Shown here one piece after another: positions 19,513 to 28,348 of a DNA stretch of 64,000 nt. Position 1 is the stretch's first letter. Each line of letters starts with the position of its first letter. The translations under genes and the position numbers were made by a program. Source of the DNA: CALXVA01 sp944392465 (GTDB lineage Bacteria > Bacillota > Clostridia > TANB77 > CAG-508); the NCBI GenBank assembly GCA_963931155.1, contig OZ006978.1, positions 1,364,001-1,428,000 of the forward strand, read 5' to 3'. The notes below the pieces were generated by a model. It was not told where the DNA came from. It made no database searches and saw only the letters and a program-made list of their open reading frames with translations.

Positions 19513-20715
19513 TTGAAAACAGTGTTAAGTGTAGATGTTGCTAAAGGAAAAAGTATGTTTATGCTTATGAATAGTGAAGGAGAAATATTTATTGACTCAA
19601 TTGAACTAAAGCATAATTTAGAAAATTTCAATAAACTAAAAAAACAAGTAGAAACATTTGAAATAAGTGATTTAACAGTATTTATGGAGTCAACAGGAAT
19701 ATATCATTTACCAGTTGAAAGATATTTTAAAGAAAATGGATTTAATACTTTAGTTATTAATAGTTTAACAACAAAAAATAACTATGACACAATAAGAAAA
19801 ACAAAAACAGATAAAAAGGATTGTTTTAGATTGGCTAAATTATTTTTTGTAAATGAAGTAGAATATCATGATTTATCAAAAAAAGATTTATATGCTAATT
19901 TAAAAGCGATGACTAGACAATATTTTTATTTGACACAAGTAAATGTTAGTTGTAAAAACAGATATAAAAGATTAATAAATATATGTTTTCCAGAGTTAGA
20001 AACAATATTTAAAAGTAGTAGAATATATGAGGAAACGGCTTTGAATTTTATAAAAGTATTTCCACATGCTGAAATAGTCAAAGAAAAAAGAATTGATGCA
20101 TTATATAATAATTTATATAAAACAAATTCAAGGCACGATTACTATTATAAAAGGTTAGCTCATGAAATAAAGGAAATTGCTAGTAATTCATATCCAGGAA
20201 TTGATAAAGCCCATTCTGATGTTCAGAACTTATCAAATATAGCTGAAATGTTGCAAAATAACATAAAAAATATTAATGAACTAAAAGAAAGAATGATAGA
20301 AACAGCAAAGCAATCACCATATTTTAAAATTATTAATTCATTTTATGGAATTGGAGAAGTATTAACAGCAGAATTATTAGGAGAACTAGGAGATATTACA
20401 AGATTTGACAATCATAAACAATTAATAGCTTTTTGTGGTTTAGATCCAACGATTATACAGTCAGGAAAAAGTATTAATGTGCATGGAGCAATTTCAAAGA
20501 GAGGAGATAAATATGCAAGATGGATATTATTTAATATAAGTCAAATGGTTGTGAAATTAGGACACCAATATCCAGAACATCCGGTATATAATTATTATTT
20601 AAAGAAAAAAGCAGAAGGCAAACACTATTATGAAAGCCTAACTGCTTGTTCTACAAAAATTCTAAGAATGTTATATTCTATGTGCAAAAATAATAAACAA
20701 TTCTTAGAAAAATAA
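19513..20715 (+). CDS. IS110-family DEDD transposase
   Basis: A 400-residue transposase. The N-terminal RuvC-like DEDD domain shows VDVAKGK, FMESTGIYH and KTDKKDCFRLAK. The C-terminal transposase_20 domain has GIGEVLTAELLGELGDI, LIAFCGLDP and SGKSINVHGAISKRGDKYAR, including the conserved serine region. It appears intact. TTG 19513 is the preferred start, 6 bases after AGGTG; an upstream in-frame GTG at 19504 overlaps that site. It catalyses RNA-guided cut-and-paste through a circular intermediate, as in the family. Confidence 0.92.
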   Translation: MKTVLSVDVAKGKSMFMLMNSEGEIFIDSIELKHNLENFNKLKKQVETFEISDLTVFMESTGIYHLPVERYFKENGFNTLVINSLTTKNNYDTIRKTKTDKKDCFRLAKLFFVNEVEYHDLSKKDLYANLKAMTRQYFYLTQVNVSCKNRYKRLINICFPELETIFKSSRIYEETALNFIKVFPHAEIVKEKRIDALYNNLYKTNSRHDYYYKRLAHEIKEIASNSYPGIDKAHSDVQNLSNIAEMLQNNIKNINELKERMIETAKQSPYFKIINSFYGIGEVLTAELLGELGDITRFDNHKQLIAFCGLDPTIIQSGKSINVHGAISKRGDKYARWILFNISQMVVKLGHQYPEHPVYNYYLKKKAEGKHYYESLTACSTKILRMLYSMCKNNKQFLEK

Positions 20716-20742
20716 CTATAATTAAATTTTAACATAAAAGGA

Positions 20743-20783
20743 GTGAAAAAGATACAATTTTTTAAAAAATATATCATTTTCAC
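20743..20783 (+). other. Hairpin in the 3' flank of the IS110 gene
   Basis: GTGAAAAAGATA (20743-20754) pairs with TATCATTTTCAC (20772-20783) with one mismatch, an A/T-rich loop and no long T run. It may be a terminator for the transposase or a structural part of the IS end. Confidence 0.45.
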
Positions 20784-20898
20784 TTGTTTGCCATGCAAAA
20801 AAATAATATAATAAATTTATAAAAAAGTACTTGACAAAAATTAGATAGTCAAGTTGTAAGGAAAATTTTTAAAAGTAGTAGTATTTTAATCGCTTTAA

Positions 20899-20907
20899 TG
20901 GTATAAT
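20899..20907 (+). promoter_or_regulatory. Extended -10 promoter of the VapD locus
   Basis: TGGTATAAT gives a consensus extended -10 with TATAAT at 20902-20907. No good -35 is seen at the usual distance. It lies 31 bases before ATG 20939. Confidence 0.55.
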
Positions 20908-20938
20908 AATAGTATATTGTGAAAGGGAGATAAAATCT

Positions 20939-21253
20939 ATGAAAATGGAATTTATATTTGATAAAGAAAAATTGAAAAAAGCAGGATATGATGAGGAACA
21001 ATGCTTGAATGCAATTAGAAAACATTTTGACAGTTATAAAAGCAAAACAATAAAAGAAATAGCAAAAGGAATATTTGAGGGAACTGATGATGACTGGAAT
21101 GCTTTTGGATCTACTGCAAGATTTCCATATACAAGTTGGTTTTTAAAAGTGATTAAAGAATGGTATTGGTATGTAGATGAAGGAGATGGGCAAGGAGAGA
21201 AAAAAGGAGATTGTTTAGAGGCATATTATGAAGTAAAAGCAGTAAATGGTTAA
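20939..21253 (+). CDS. Hypothetical protein paired with VapD (possible antitoxin)
   Basis: A 104-residue soluble protein, rich in Trp and acidic residues towards the C-terminus (DDDWNAFGSTARFPYTSW, WYWYVDEGDGQGEKKGD). An AAAGGGAG site precedes ATG 20939. It stops 10 bp before vapD and shares its promoter and terminator, the arrangement expected for an antitoxin-toxin pair. I do not recognise the family, so the antitoxin role is inference from position and size. Confidence 0.65.
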   Translation: MKMEFIFDKEKLKKAGYDEEQCLNAIRKHFDSYKSKTIKEIAKGIFEGTDDDWNAFGSTARFPYTSWFLKVIKEWYWYVDEGDGQGEKKGDCLEAYYEVKAVNG

Positions 21254-21263
21254 GAGGTAATAT

Positions 21264-21596
21264 ATGAGGAAAGCAATAAATTTTGATATTGACACAAAAA
21301 AATATGAAGAATATACAGGAAAAAAAGCTCCAACAGCGTATGCAGAAGTAAAAAAATTCTTAAAGAAAAATGGATTTGAACATAGGCAAGGTTCTGGTTA
21401 TGTTTCTAAAAATAGTTTAGATGATTTAAGAATTACGGCTATTATTACTAATATGACTTTAACTTTGAAGTGGTTAAGATTTTGTGTAAAAGAAATAGAT
21501 GTAACAAATATAGGTAAACAACACTCGTTACTAGACACGATAAATAAACCATATAATGAAGATGATTTATCAAATTTAGATGATATAGAAATATAA
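21264..21596 (+). CDS. vapD: VapD-family endoribonuclease (Cas2-like fold)
   Basis: A 110-residue protein of the VapD type. It begins MRKAINFDIDTKKY, with the conserved motif FLKKNGFEHRQGSGYVS and a C-terminal FCVKEIDVTNI. VapD proteins are small ribonucleases with a ferredoxin fold related to Cas2, often paired with a small antitoxin. An AGAGG site precedes ATG 21264. The upstream 104-residue protein is the candidate partner. A toxin-antitoxin pair would stabilise the ICE in its host. Confidence 0.85.
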   Translation: MRKAINFDIDTKKYEEYTGKKAPTAYAEVKKFLKKNGFEHRQGSGYVSKNSLDDLRITAIITNMTLTLKWLRFCVKEIDVTNIGKQHSLLDTINKPYNEDDLSNLDDIEI

Positions 21597-21604
21597 AATG
21601 GCAA

Positions 21605-21635
21605 GGGTAATATTATAACAATATTACTCTTTTTT
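21605..21635 (+). terminator. Terminator of the VapD locus
   Basis: GGGTAATATT (21605-21614) pairs with AATATTACTC (21620-21629), one G-T pair, and is followed by TTTTTT. Confidence 0.75.
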
Positions 21636-21720
21636 CATGTCAAATGTATAAAAAAATATTTTGCACATTTCTATATAATAAAATATAGTGTTATACTCCC
21701 AAACAAGGAGGAAAGTTGAA

Positions 21721-22350
21721 ATGAAAGAAATATTTAATAAACCTGTTTTAGATCAGTTATATTCTTTTAGAAAAGAAGAATTTGAACAAAATTTATATAA
21801 TGAAGATGAACAAATAAAGAAATTAGAATTAGAGATAACTGATTTATCTGAAGGATTTGTGAATCATTTAAAAAATATTATAACAGATGAAAACGAACTT
21901 AAAAATGTATTAAAATTATTTAGAAATTATGAATTAAAAGCTAGTGAAGAAACAGACTTTTGGGGACTAATTTATTTTAAGTTAGGTATTGTAGAAGGCA
22001 ATAAATTGGCACATGAAATTACACCTAAAAAATCTATTAAAAAAGATGATGATTCATTTCTAAACTATGGCAATAATAATTTTTCAGAGTGGTTAGAAGA
22101 ACAAAAAAGAAAATATTGCTTTGATACACCAGAGTATAAAGAATTGCAAGACAGGTACAGAAAAATTAGTGAAAAGTACCCTAATGCAACAGAAGTGTTT
22201 GAAGATTTAGAATTTATAGAGCTTAATAAAGAAGAACAAAAAGCACTTATTGAACTTAGAAAAATAGATGTAGAAATGGGAGATATGGAAAAAGATTTGT
22301 GTTTTAAATTGGGAATAAAAGAGGCAATGAGTTTTTATAATGGTAATTAA
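21721..22350 (+). CDS. Hypothetical helical protein preceding an HTH regulator
   Basis: A 209-residue soluble, highly charged, mostly helical protein with no recognised domain. AAGGAGGA at 21705-21712 fixes ATG 21721; the in-frame ORF upstream lacks a site. It overlaps the next gene by 11 bp. The repeated pattern DFWGLIYFKLGIVEGNKLA near residue 75 and DLCFKLGIKEAMSF near the C-terminus suggests an internal duplication of a small helical unit. It probably works with the HTH protein, but its function is unknown. Confidence 0.75.
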   Translation: MKEIFNKPVLDQLYSFRKEEFEQNLYNEDEQIKKLELEITDLSEGFVNHLKNIITDENELKNVLKLFRNYELKASEETDFWGLIYFKLGIVEGNKLAHEITPKKSIKKDDDSFLNYGNNNFSEWLEEQKRKYCFDTPEYKELQDRYRKISEKYPNATEVFEDLEFIELNKEEQKALIELRKIDVEMGDMEKDLCFKLGIKEAMSFYNGN

Positions 22351-22543
22351 ATTTATTGTAAAAGACATTAGAAAAGAACAAAGACTTACTCTAAAACAAT
22401 TATCATATAAGACAGGAATATCTACCACACACTTAAATGATATAGAAAGTAATTACAAAATGCCAAGTTTAATATTTGCTATTAAAATTGCAAAAGCATT
22501 AAAAGTTAATATCAATGATCTGTATTATATAGAAAGGTATTAG
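22340..22543 (+). CDS. Cro/CI-type HTH regulator
   Basis: A 67-residue, single-domain XRE helix-turn-helix protein: DIRKEQRLTLKQLSYKTGIS, THLNDIE, MPSLIFAIKIAKALKV. Its ATG lies within the end of the upstream gene (11-bp overlap), so it is translated by coupling. It is a probable repressor or element regulator. Its stop codon falls in the 5' arm of the terminator at 22534. Confidence 0.85.
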   Translation: MVIKFIVKDIRKEQRLTLKQLSYKTGISTTHLNDIESNYKMPSLIFAIKIAKALKVNINDLYYIERY

Positions 22544-22567
22544 AAAAAATCTAGTACCTTATTTTTA
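22534..22567 (+). terminator. Terminator after the HTH gene
   Basis: AAGGTATTAG (22534-22543) pairs with CTAGTACCTT (22551-22560), one G-T pair, followed by ATTTTTAT. The following TTTTTATGCCTAAAAATA string recurs at 28297, after another terminator of the element. Confidence 0.7.
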
Positions 22568-22598
22568 TGCCTAAAAATACAAAAAGGAGGTGCAGTTA

Positions 22599-23591
22599 AT
22601 GTCAGCATTTATACCAAAAGAGATTGTAAAACAAGCAAAACAGATAGATTTGCTAACTTATTTTATGAATAATAATCCATCAGAACTTGTAAAAAAAGGT
22701 GCTAGTACTTATTCCTTAAAATCTCACGATAGTGTCATTATAAGTAATGGATTATGGCATAGATTTTCTACTAATGAGGCAGGAAAAACAGCAGTAGATT
22801 ATTTAATGAAAGTTGAAAAGATGACACTACAAGAAGCTGTTAAAAATGTATTAAATAAAGATATTAGTACCTATAAAGTACACAAAACAGAAATAAATAA
22901 TGTACCTAGAAAGATAATTATTCCAGAAAAAGCAAGTACCAATAAAGAGGTTGTAGACTATTTAAAAAGTAGAGGAATTGATGAAGATATTATTTTAGAT
23001 TGCATAAATCAAAAACTAATATACCAGGAAAATAAGACAAATAATGTAGTTTTTGTGGGTTATGATTATGATCATAATATTAAATATGCAGGGTGTAGAA
23101 GTACAAATGAAAAAAGAATAATGCGAGATGCAAAAGGTAGTTCAAAAGAGTTTTCTTTTAGACTGTTAAGCAAAATAAAGAATAATACATTACATATTTT
23201 TGAAAGCAGCATAGATTTATTATCTTATGCAACATTATTAAAACTAAAAGGCTATGATTATCAAAATCAAAACCTATTAGCACTTGCAGGTGTATATCAA
23301 CCAGGGAATAATATAGAACAAAGTAAAGTACCAATAGCAGTAAAAAATTTTTTAGAAAAAAATACAAATATTGAAAATATTGTACTTCATTTTGATAATG
23401 ATAGAACAGGAAGAAATGCAACCAAAGCACTTATAATAGCTTTAAATAAGTACAATATATATGATATTCCTGCACCTTATGGAAAAGACATAAATGATTA
23501 TTTATGTTACAAGTTAGGATTAAAGAGAAGACAAGAAATAGAACAATATAAAGTAAATAAAACACAAAATAAGGAACATATACAAGTATAG
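22599..23591 (+). CDS. DUF3991/Toprim-domain DNA-processing protein
   Basis: A 330-residue protein. The N-terminal part (YSLKSHDSVIISNGLWHRFS, AVDYLMKVE) resembles a primase-type zinc-less N-terminal fold. The C-terminal half carries a Toprim core with LHIFESSIDLLSYA (Glu) and VLHFDNDRTGRNA (Asp-x-Asp). Such proteins in ICEs and plasmids are thought to prime or process the transferred strand. AAAAGGAGG at 22582-22590 fixes ATG 22599. It is followed directly by the candidate oriT and mobilisation genes. Confidence 0.85.
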   Translation: MSAFIPKEIVKQAKQIDLLTYFMNNNPSELVKKGASTYSLKSHDSVIISNGLWHRFSTNEAGKTAVDYLMKVEKMTLQEAVKNVLNKDISTYKVHKTEINNVPRKIIIPEKASTNKEVVDYLKSRGIDEDIILDCINQKLIYQENKTNNVVFVGYDYDHNIKYAGCRSTNEKRIMRDAKGSSKEFSFRLLSKIKNNTLHIFESSIDLLSYATLLKLKGYDYQNQNLLALAGVYQPGNNIEQSKVPIAVKNFLEKNTNIENIVLHFDNDRTGRNATKALIIALNKYNIYDIPAPYGKDINDYLCYKLGLKRRQEIEQYKVNKTQNKEHIQV

Positions 23592-23614
23592 TTTTATATA
23601 CAAAAATTAGATTT

Positions 23615-23715
23615 CTTGTCCTAGCAAGCAATGAATTTGTTCACACGGAAATATCGTGTTTCAAAATTCTATTCAATGGGGCTAGCCCCAATCCCCATTA
23701 TTTAGTTTGAATAAC
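23615..23715 (+). other. Candidate origin of transfer (oriT)
   Basis: A noncoding gap upstream of mobC and the relaxase gene holds nested inverted repeats. These are CTTG-N6-CAAG (23615-23628), CACG-N7-CGTG around 23644-23658, a perfect 14-bp GC-rich palindrome TGGGGCTAGCCCCA (23677-23690), and a wider ATTCAA...TTGAAT pair around it. TGTTCACAC at 23639 matches the core of the repeats after parB. Position and structure fit an oriT; the nick site is not identified. Confidence 0.65.
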
Positions 23716-23728
23716 AGGAGGGAGAGAT

Positions 23729-24040
23729 TTGAGAAAAAGAAATATAAGAAAAGATATAATGTTAAATGAAACAGAAAATGAAAAACTTATTTCTGACTGT
23801 AAGAAAGCTAATATTTCTTACGGAGAATATTTTAGAAAATTACTAATGGAAAAACAAATAAAAGAAAAACCAGGAAAGGAATTTTATGAAGTGATGAAAC
23901 AACTTTCTAAAATAGGTGTTAATCTAAATCAAATAGCTTATAAAGCCAATAGTACAAACAAGATAGATAAAGATTATTACAAAATAGAAGCAGAAGAATG
24001 GCATAAATTTGCAAAAGAAGTTAAACAAAAATTTTTGTAG
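23729..24040 (+). CDS. mobC: MobC-like relaxosome accessory protein
   Basis: A 103-residue DNA-binding protein with an N-terminal ribbon-helix-helix-like segment and the MobC signature LSKIGVNLNQIAYKAN. It should bind oriT and help the relaxase. The start is TTG 23729, since CAGGAGGGA at 23715-23723 is well placed and no ATG fits. It lies just downstream of the candidate oriT and 12 bp before the relaxase gene. Confidence 0.88.
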   Translation: MRKRNIRKDIMLNETENEKLISDCKKANISYGEYFRKLLMEKQIKEKPGKEFYEVMKQLSKIGVNLNQIAYKANSTNKIDKDYYKIEAEEWHKFAKEVKQKFL

Positions 24041-24052
24041 GAGGTGGTAAGT

Positions 24053-25441
24053 TTGGCAACAACCAGTTTGTGGAAAGTAGTAAAAAGAATGGATCATGTT
24101 ATAAATTATGCAAAGGAAAAAAATAAAACAAAAAACATTGAATTCAAAAGTAATTATGAAATAATAGTTGATGATTTAAAAGATGTAATTGATTATGCTA
24201 AAAATGCTAATAAAACTGAAAAAGAATATTTTGTTACAGGAATAAATTGTGAGCCAGATTCAGCTTATGAAGAAATGCAAGATACAAAGAAGTATTATAA
24301 TAAAGAAGACAAGATTTTAGCATTCCATGCATATCAATCATTTAAAGAGGGAGAGGTTACTCCAGAGATTGCTCATAAAATTGGAGTACAACTTGCTAAT
24401 GAAATGTGGGGAGATAGATTTCAAGTAATAGTTACTACTCATTTGAATACTAATCACATACATAATCATTTTGTATTAAATTCAGTTTCATATACTGATG
24501 GAAAAAAATATTATAGTAACAGAGCTAATACAGGAAGATTAAGACATACTTCTGATGAAATTTGTAGAGAATATGGATTAAGTGTTTTAGAAGAAAAGCC
24601 TTGTAAAAAAAGTAAAATTAATTTTGAAAATTATTATAAGAAATCTTTTTATAATGATAACTATACAAAAAATGCTAAAAGAGATTTAGATTTAGCAATA
24701 AGACAAGCATATTCATTTGAAGATTTTATATATTTAATGAAAAAATTAGACTATGAAATTATATTTAGGGCAAATAAAATAAGTATAAGAAAAGAGCCAT
24801 ATAAAAGAAATATTAGGATTGAACGCAGGTATGGAGAAAATTATTCAATAGAAAATATTAAACGAAGAATAATAGAAGAACAAGCAGTAAGAGTACCTTT
24901 TATAGAAAATGTATACAATTATAGAAAAGTAAATTTTCCTTTTGCAAAAAGGCATAAAAAAGCCAAAGCAAAAGGATTTATTGCTTTATACCATCATTAT
25001 TGTTATTTATTAAAAGTTTTTCCAACAAAAGTACCACAGCAAAAGTTACCTGCAAGTATTAGAGCAGATGTTTCAAGAATGGAAGAATTATCTAATGAAG
25101 CTAGATTTTTATATCAAAACAAAATCAAAACATTAGATGAATTGATAAATTACAAAGATGATATAACATTTAAAATAAATCAATTACTTGACCAAAGAGA
25201 AAGACTTTGGGCAAAAAGAAGATTATCAAAGGATGAAAATGATAGGCATAAAATAGCTGAAGAAATTTCATCTTTAAATGATAAAATAATTAAATTCAGA
25301 AAGAAGGTGGAAATGTGTGAAGATATTAAGTCAAGAGTACCAAAGATAAATAATAATTTAGACGAACTAGATAAACAAGAAGAATTAGAAAAAGAAACTA
25401 AAGACAAGAAAAAAGAGAGAGCTAAAGGCAGAAAGGAGTAA
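24053..25441 (+). CDS. MOBP-type relaxase
   Basis: A 462-residue MobA/MobL-type relaxase that nicks oriT and leads the strand into the recipient. ATTSLWKVVKRMDHVINYA is typical of the N-terminus of Tn1549-group relaxases. The metal-binding three-His motif is THLNTNHIHNHFVLNSVS, near residues 128-146. The C-terminal third is a charged coiled coil. TTG 24053 is preferred, 8 bases after AGGAGG (24039-24044); an in-frame GTG at 24044 overlaps that site. PcfB and VirD4 genes follow. Confidence 0.92.
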   Translation: MATTSLWKVVKRMDHVINYAKEKNKTKNIEFKSNYEIIVDDLKDVIDYAKNANKTEKEYFVTGINCEPDSAYEEMQDTKKYYNKEDKILAFHAYQSFKEGEVTPEIAHKIGVQLANEMWGDRFQVIVTTHLNTNHIHNHFVLNSVSYTDGKKYYSNRANTGRLRHTSDEICREYGLSVLEEKPCKKSKINFENYYKKSFYNDNYTKNAKRDLDLAIRQAYSFEDFIYLMKKLDYEIIFRANKISIRKEPYKRNIRIERRYGENYSIENIKRRIIEEQAVRVPFIENVYNYRKVNFPFAKRHKKAKAKGFIALYHHYCYLLKVFPTKVPQQKLPASIRADVSRMEELSNEARFLYQNKIKTLDELINYKDDITFKINQLLDQRERLWAKRRLSKDENDRHKIAEEISSLNDKIIKFRKKVEMCEDIKSRVPKINNNLDELDKQEELEKETKDKKKERAKGRKE

Positions 25442-25447
25442 AAATAT

Positions 25448-26221
25448 ATGAGTGTAAATGGAGATGCATCAGAACAAGTTGTAAGATTAGGATTAGAGGG
25501 ATTTGAAGTAACTGTAAAATTAATAGGTAGTGGTGCTAAAAATCTTTTAGCCATGCTATATGCAATGCAAAAAGATAAAAGTCAAAATCAAACTAGAGGA
25601 AAAATGAAATTGACTAAAATGTTACGAACAGGAAAACCTTTAAAAATATTTTCTATAAGTAAAGAAGATTTGAAAACTTTTTCAAAAGAAGCTAAAACTT
25701 ATGGAATTACATATTGTGCGTTAAGAGATAAAAATAGTAAAGAAGAAAATACTATGATAGATGTTATTGTAAAAGATGAAGATGCTTCAAGAATAAACAG
25801 AATAGTAGAAAAATTCAAACTTACAACTGTAGATATGGGAAAAATGGAAACAGAAGTTACAAAATCTATTGAAAATAGAGAAGTACAGAAAAAAGAAATG
25901 GGAGTACAAGAAAAAACTAAAGAACAACAATTAGAAGAAGTATTATCTGACAAGCCATTACAAAAAGAACAAAATACAAATGAAAATTTCAATGTGGCAA
26001 AGACAGAAAAAAGCCCTCTGTCAAAGCCTTCCTTAATGACTTCAAAGATGCAAGAAGGGGTTTCTAAAGAAGCAACAAAACCTTCTGTAAAGAAAGAACT
26101 TGCAGAATTAAAAGTAGAGGCAGAAAAATTAGATAATCAAAAGAACAAAGAAAAGACAAATACTAAAACTAAAATCAATAAACAAAAGAAAAGTAAAACA
26201 AAAATAAAATCTAATAGATAG
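25448..26221 (+). CDS. PcfB-family conjugation accessory protein
   Basis: A 257-residue protein of the PcfB/DUF3801 family. The conserved N-terminal part includes KMLRTGKPLKIFSISKEDLK and TYGITYCALRD. The C-terminal half is Lys/Glu-rich and disordered. In pCF10, PcfB contributes to DNA delivery to the coupling protein PcfC. It is encoded 6 bp after the relaxase and before virD4, in the usual order. ATG 25448 has AAAGGAG upstream. Confidence 0.88.
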   Translation: MSVNGDASEQVVRLGLEGFEVTVKLIGSGAKNLLAMLYAMQKDKSQNQTRGKMKLTKMLRTGKPLKIFSISKEDLKTFSKEAKTYGITYCALRDKNSKEENTMIDVIVKDEDASRINRIVEKFKLTTVDMGKMETEVTKSIENREVQKKEMGVQEKTKEQQLEEVLSDKPLQKEQNTNENFNVAKTEKSPLSKPSLMTSKMQEGVSKEATKPSVKKELAELKVEAEKLDNQKNKEKTNTKTKINKQKKSKTKIKSNR

Positions 26222-26232
26222 GAGGAGTGCTA

Positions 26233-26445
26233 ATGGAAGAAACTAGAACAATTACTTTAGATAAGTATGATTATAAATTAATGCTAAATGCTTTAAATGA
26301 ATTTAGAAATAATAAATTAGAGCAAAATATTGATACTGAAATAATTGATAAATTGATTATAAACTTATTAAATGCCCCTAAAAATAAGAAATTTTTATCA
26401 TTGAACAAAAATACAAGAGGAAAATTTACAGTTGAGGCAAGATGA
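26233..26445 (+). CDS. Small hypothetical ICE protein, paralogue of the product at 15973
   Basis: A 70-residue charged protein. TITLDKYDYKLMLNALNEFR resembles the N-terminal part of the 96-residue protein at 15973. GGAGG at 26221-26225 fits ATG 26233. It overlaps the VirD4 gene by 14 bp, so it is coupled to the coupling-protein gene. The function is unknown. Confidence 0.7.
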   Translation: MEETRTITLDKYDYKLMLNALNEFRNNKLEQNIDTEIIDKLIINLLNAPKNKKFLSLNKNTRGKFTVEAR

Positions 26446-28261
26446 TAAGAAAATTGCAAAAGTGTTTTATATAATAGGTATAGTACCAATTATATGGACA
26501 GCTCTCCTTGTAGCACCTTATATAAATGGTGGAATAATAGGAATTCTTAAAAATAGTAGTGACATTTTTACTAGACCTTTTAATATATCATTTACAGAGA
26601 ATAGTATAAAAACTGTTCTTATTTTTTTGCTTATTTATATATTAGCAATTTTAGTATATGAAGCTACAAGAAAAAATTATAGAAGGAGAGAAGAAAATGG
26701 ATCAGCAAAATGGGGCGATGCTAAAGAATTAAATAAAAAATATAAGCAACCAAATAATTATAACAAAATATTAACAAAAAATGTTTCTATTGGATTAAAT
26801 GGAAAAAAACACAGAAGAAATGTAAATGTATTAGTAATAGGTGGATCTGGAGCAGGTAAAACATTTAGTTATTGTAAGCCAAATGTAATGCAATGTGCGA
26901 CTTCCTATGTCGTGTTAGATCCTAAAGGAGAGATACTTCGTGATACGGGCTATTTATTAGAGAAAAATGGGTATGAGATTAAAGTTCTTGATTTAATAAA
27001 TATGGAAAAATCACATTGTTATAATCCATTTGTATATTTAAAAAGTGATAATGATGTCCAAAAATTATCAACTAACTTGTTTAAATCAACCACACCTAAA
27101 GGTAGTACAACAAATGATCCATTTTGGGATACGGCAGCATCAATGTTATTATTAGCCTTGATATTTTATCTTAAATATGAAGCTCCACCAGAAGAACAAA
27201 ATTTTACTATGGTTATGGAATTACTACGAGCAGGAGATGTAAAAGAAGATGATGACGATTATGTTAGTCCGTTAGATATGCTTTTTAATAGATTAGAAAC
27301 AAAGAATCCAGAACATATAGCACTAAAATATTATAGAAGTTACCATAGTGGATCAGCTAAGACATTAAAATCCATACAAGTAACATTAGCTTCAAGATTA
27401 GAGAAATTTAATTTAGAGAGTATGGCACAACTAACACAGACAGATGAATTAGACTTACCATCATTAGGAGAAAAGAAAACAGTACTATTTGCAATAATAC
27501 CAGACAATGACACATCATTTAACTTCCTGATTAGCATCTTATATACACAACTGTTCCAACAATTATTCTATATTGCAGATTATAAATATGGAGGAAGTTT
27601 ACCTACACATGTGCATTTTGTAATGGATGAATTTGCTAATGTTAGTTTACCAGATGATTTTGATAAAATATTATCAGTAATGAGATCAAGAGAAGTTTCT
27701 GTTTCAATAATATTGCAAAATCTAGCACAATTAAAGGCACTTTTTGAAAAGCAATGGGAGTCAATAGTAGGAAATTGTGATGAGTTTTTATATCTAGGTG
27801 GTAATGAACAATCAACACACAAATATATTAGTGAACTATTAGGAAAAGAAACAATAGATACAAATTCTTATGGTAGAAGTTTTGGCTCACATGCTAATTT
27901 TTCAGAAAATGACCAAATCGCAGGTAGGGAATTGCTGACTCCAGATGAAGTAAGATTACTTGATAATAATTATGCTTTGTTATTTATAAGAGGAGAAAGA
28001 CCAATAAAAGATTTTAAATTTAATTTAAAGGAACATTTTAATAGTTCTTATACGCCTATTGGAAATAAAAGTGTGAATCCATATATACATGGTGGAACAG
28101 AAAACGCAATAGGAACAATTACATTCGATATAGAAGATATATCTTTTAATACTGAAGAATTAAATAATTTACAAATTGATGAAATAGATGTGGAAATACT
28201 ATCGAATGAAGAAATAGAGAATATGTATAAAGAAGATATTGATAATAAAGTTATCAATTAA
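26432..28261 (+). CDS. virD4: VirD4/PcfC-type coupling protein
   Basis: A 609-residue membrane ATPase that docks the relaxosome to the secretion channel. Two N-terminal membrane segments are followed by NGSAKWGDAKEL, Walker A GGSGAGKT (about residue 136), VVLDPKGE, and the Walker B region VHFVMDEFANV. The C-terminal part has SYGRSFG and ELLTPDEVRLLD. TTG 26432 is used by default, with AGAGG 11 bases upstream. A terminator follows directly. Confidence 0.93.
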   Translation: MRQDDKKIAKVFYIIGIVPIIWTALLVAPYINGGIIGILKNSSDIFTRPFNISFTENSIKTVLIFLLIYILAILVYEATRKNYRRREENGSAKWGDAKELNKKYKQPNNYNKILTKNVSIGLNGKKHRRNVNVLVIGGSGAGKTFSYCKPNVMQCATSYVVLDPKGEILRDTGYLLEKNGYEIKVLDLINMEKSHCYNPFVYLKSDNDVQKLSTNLFKSTTPKGSTTNDPFWDTAASMLLLALIFYLKYEAPPEEQNFTMVMELLRAGDVKEDDDDYVSPLDMLFNRLETKNPEHIALKYYRSYHSGSAKTLKSIQVTLASRLEKFNLESMAQLTQTDELDLPSLGEKKTVLFAIIPDNDTSFNFLISILYTQLFQQLFYIADYKYGGSLPTHVHFVMDEFANVSLPDDFDKILSVMRSREVSVSIILQNLAQLKALFEKQWESIVGNCDEFLYLGGNEQSTHKYISELLGKETIDTNSYGRSFGSHANFSENDQIAGRELLTPDEVRLLDNNYALLFIRGERPIKDFKFNLKEHFNSSYTPIGNKSVNPYIHGGTENAIGTITFDIEDISFNTEELNNLQIDEIDVEILSNEEIENMYKEDIDNKVIN

Positions 28262-28302
28262 CCCAGAGTATAAAACTTTAAAATATACTCTGGGCTTTTT
28301 TT
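28262..28302 (+). terminator. Terminator after virD4, TATAAAACTT loop family
   Basis: Perfect 11-bp arms CCCAGAGTATA (28262-28272) and TATACTCTGGG (28284-28294), then C and seven T. TATAAAACTT (28269-28278) recurs in the hairpins at 4465 and 35504. It lies in the middle of the transfer operon, so readthrough or antitermination would be needed unless a promoter follows. Confidence 0.85.
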
Positions 28303-28348
28303 ATGCCTAAAAATAAATATTATGTAAACAGAAAGCGAGGTAAATTCA

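Larger units (their letters stand above)
19312..20860 (+). mobile_element. IS110-family insertion sequence (ends approximate)
   Basis: One IS110 transposase gene is flanked by noncoding sequence on both sides. IS110 elements lack long terminal inverted repeats, so the ends cannot be placed exactly. A 9-bp inverted match, CAACTTGAC at 19376-19384 and GTCAAGTTG at 20848-20856, and a hairpin at 20743-20783, fall in the flanks. It sits between ABC and toxin genes and disrupts no recognisable gene. Confidence 0.65.

Noticed and set aside
19513..20715. IS110 gene as a decayed transposase
   Set aside because: All DEDD and C-terminal motifs are present and the frame is unbroken; it has no in-frame CGG.
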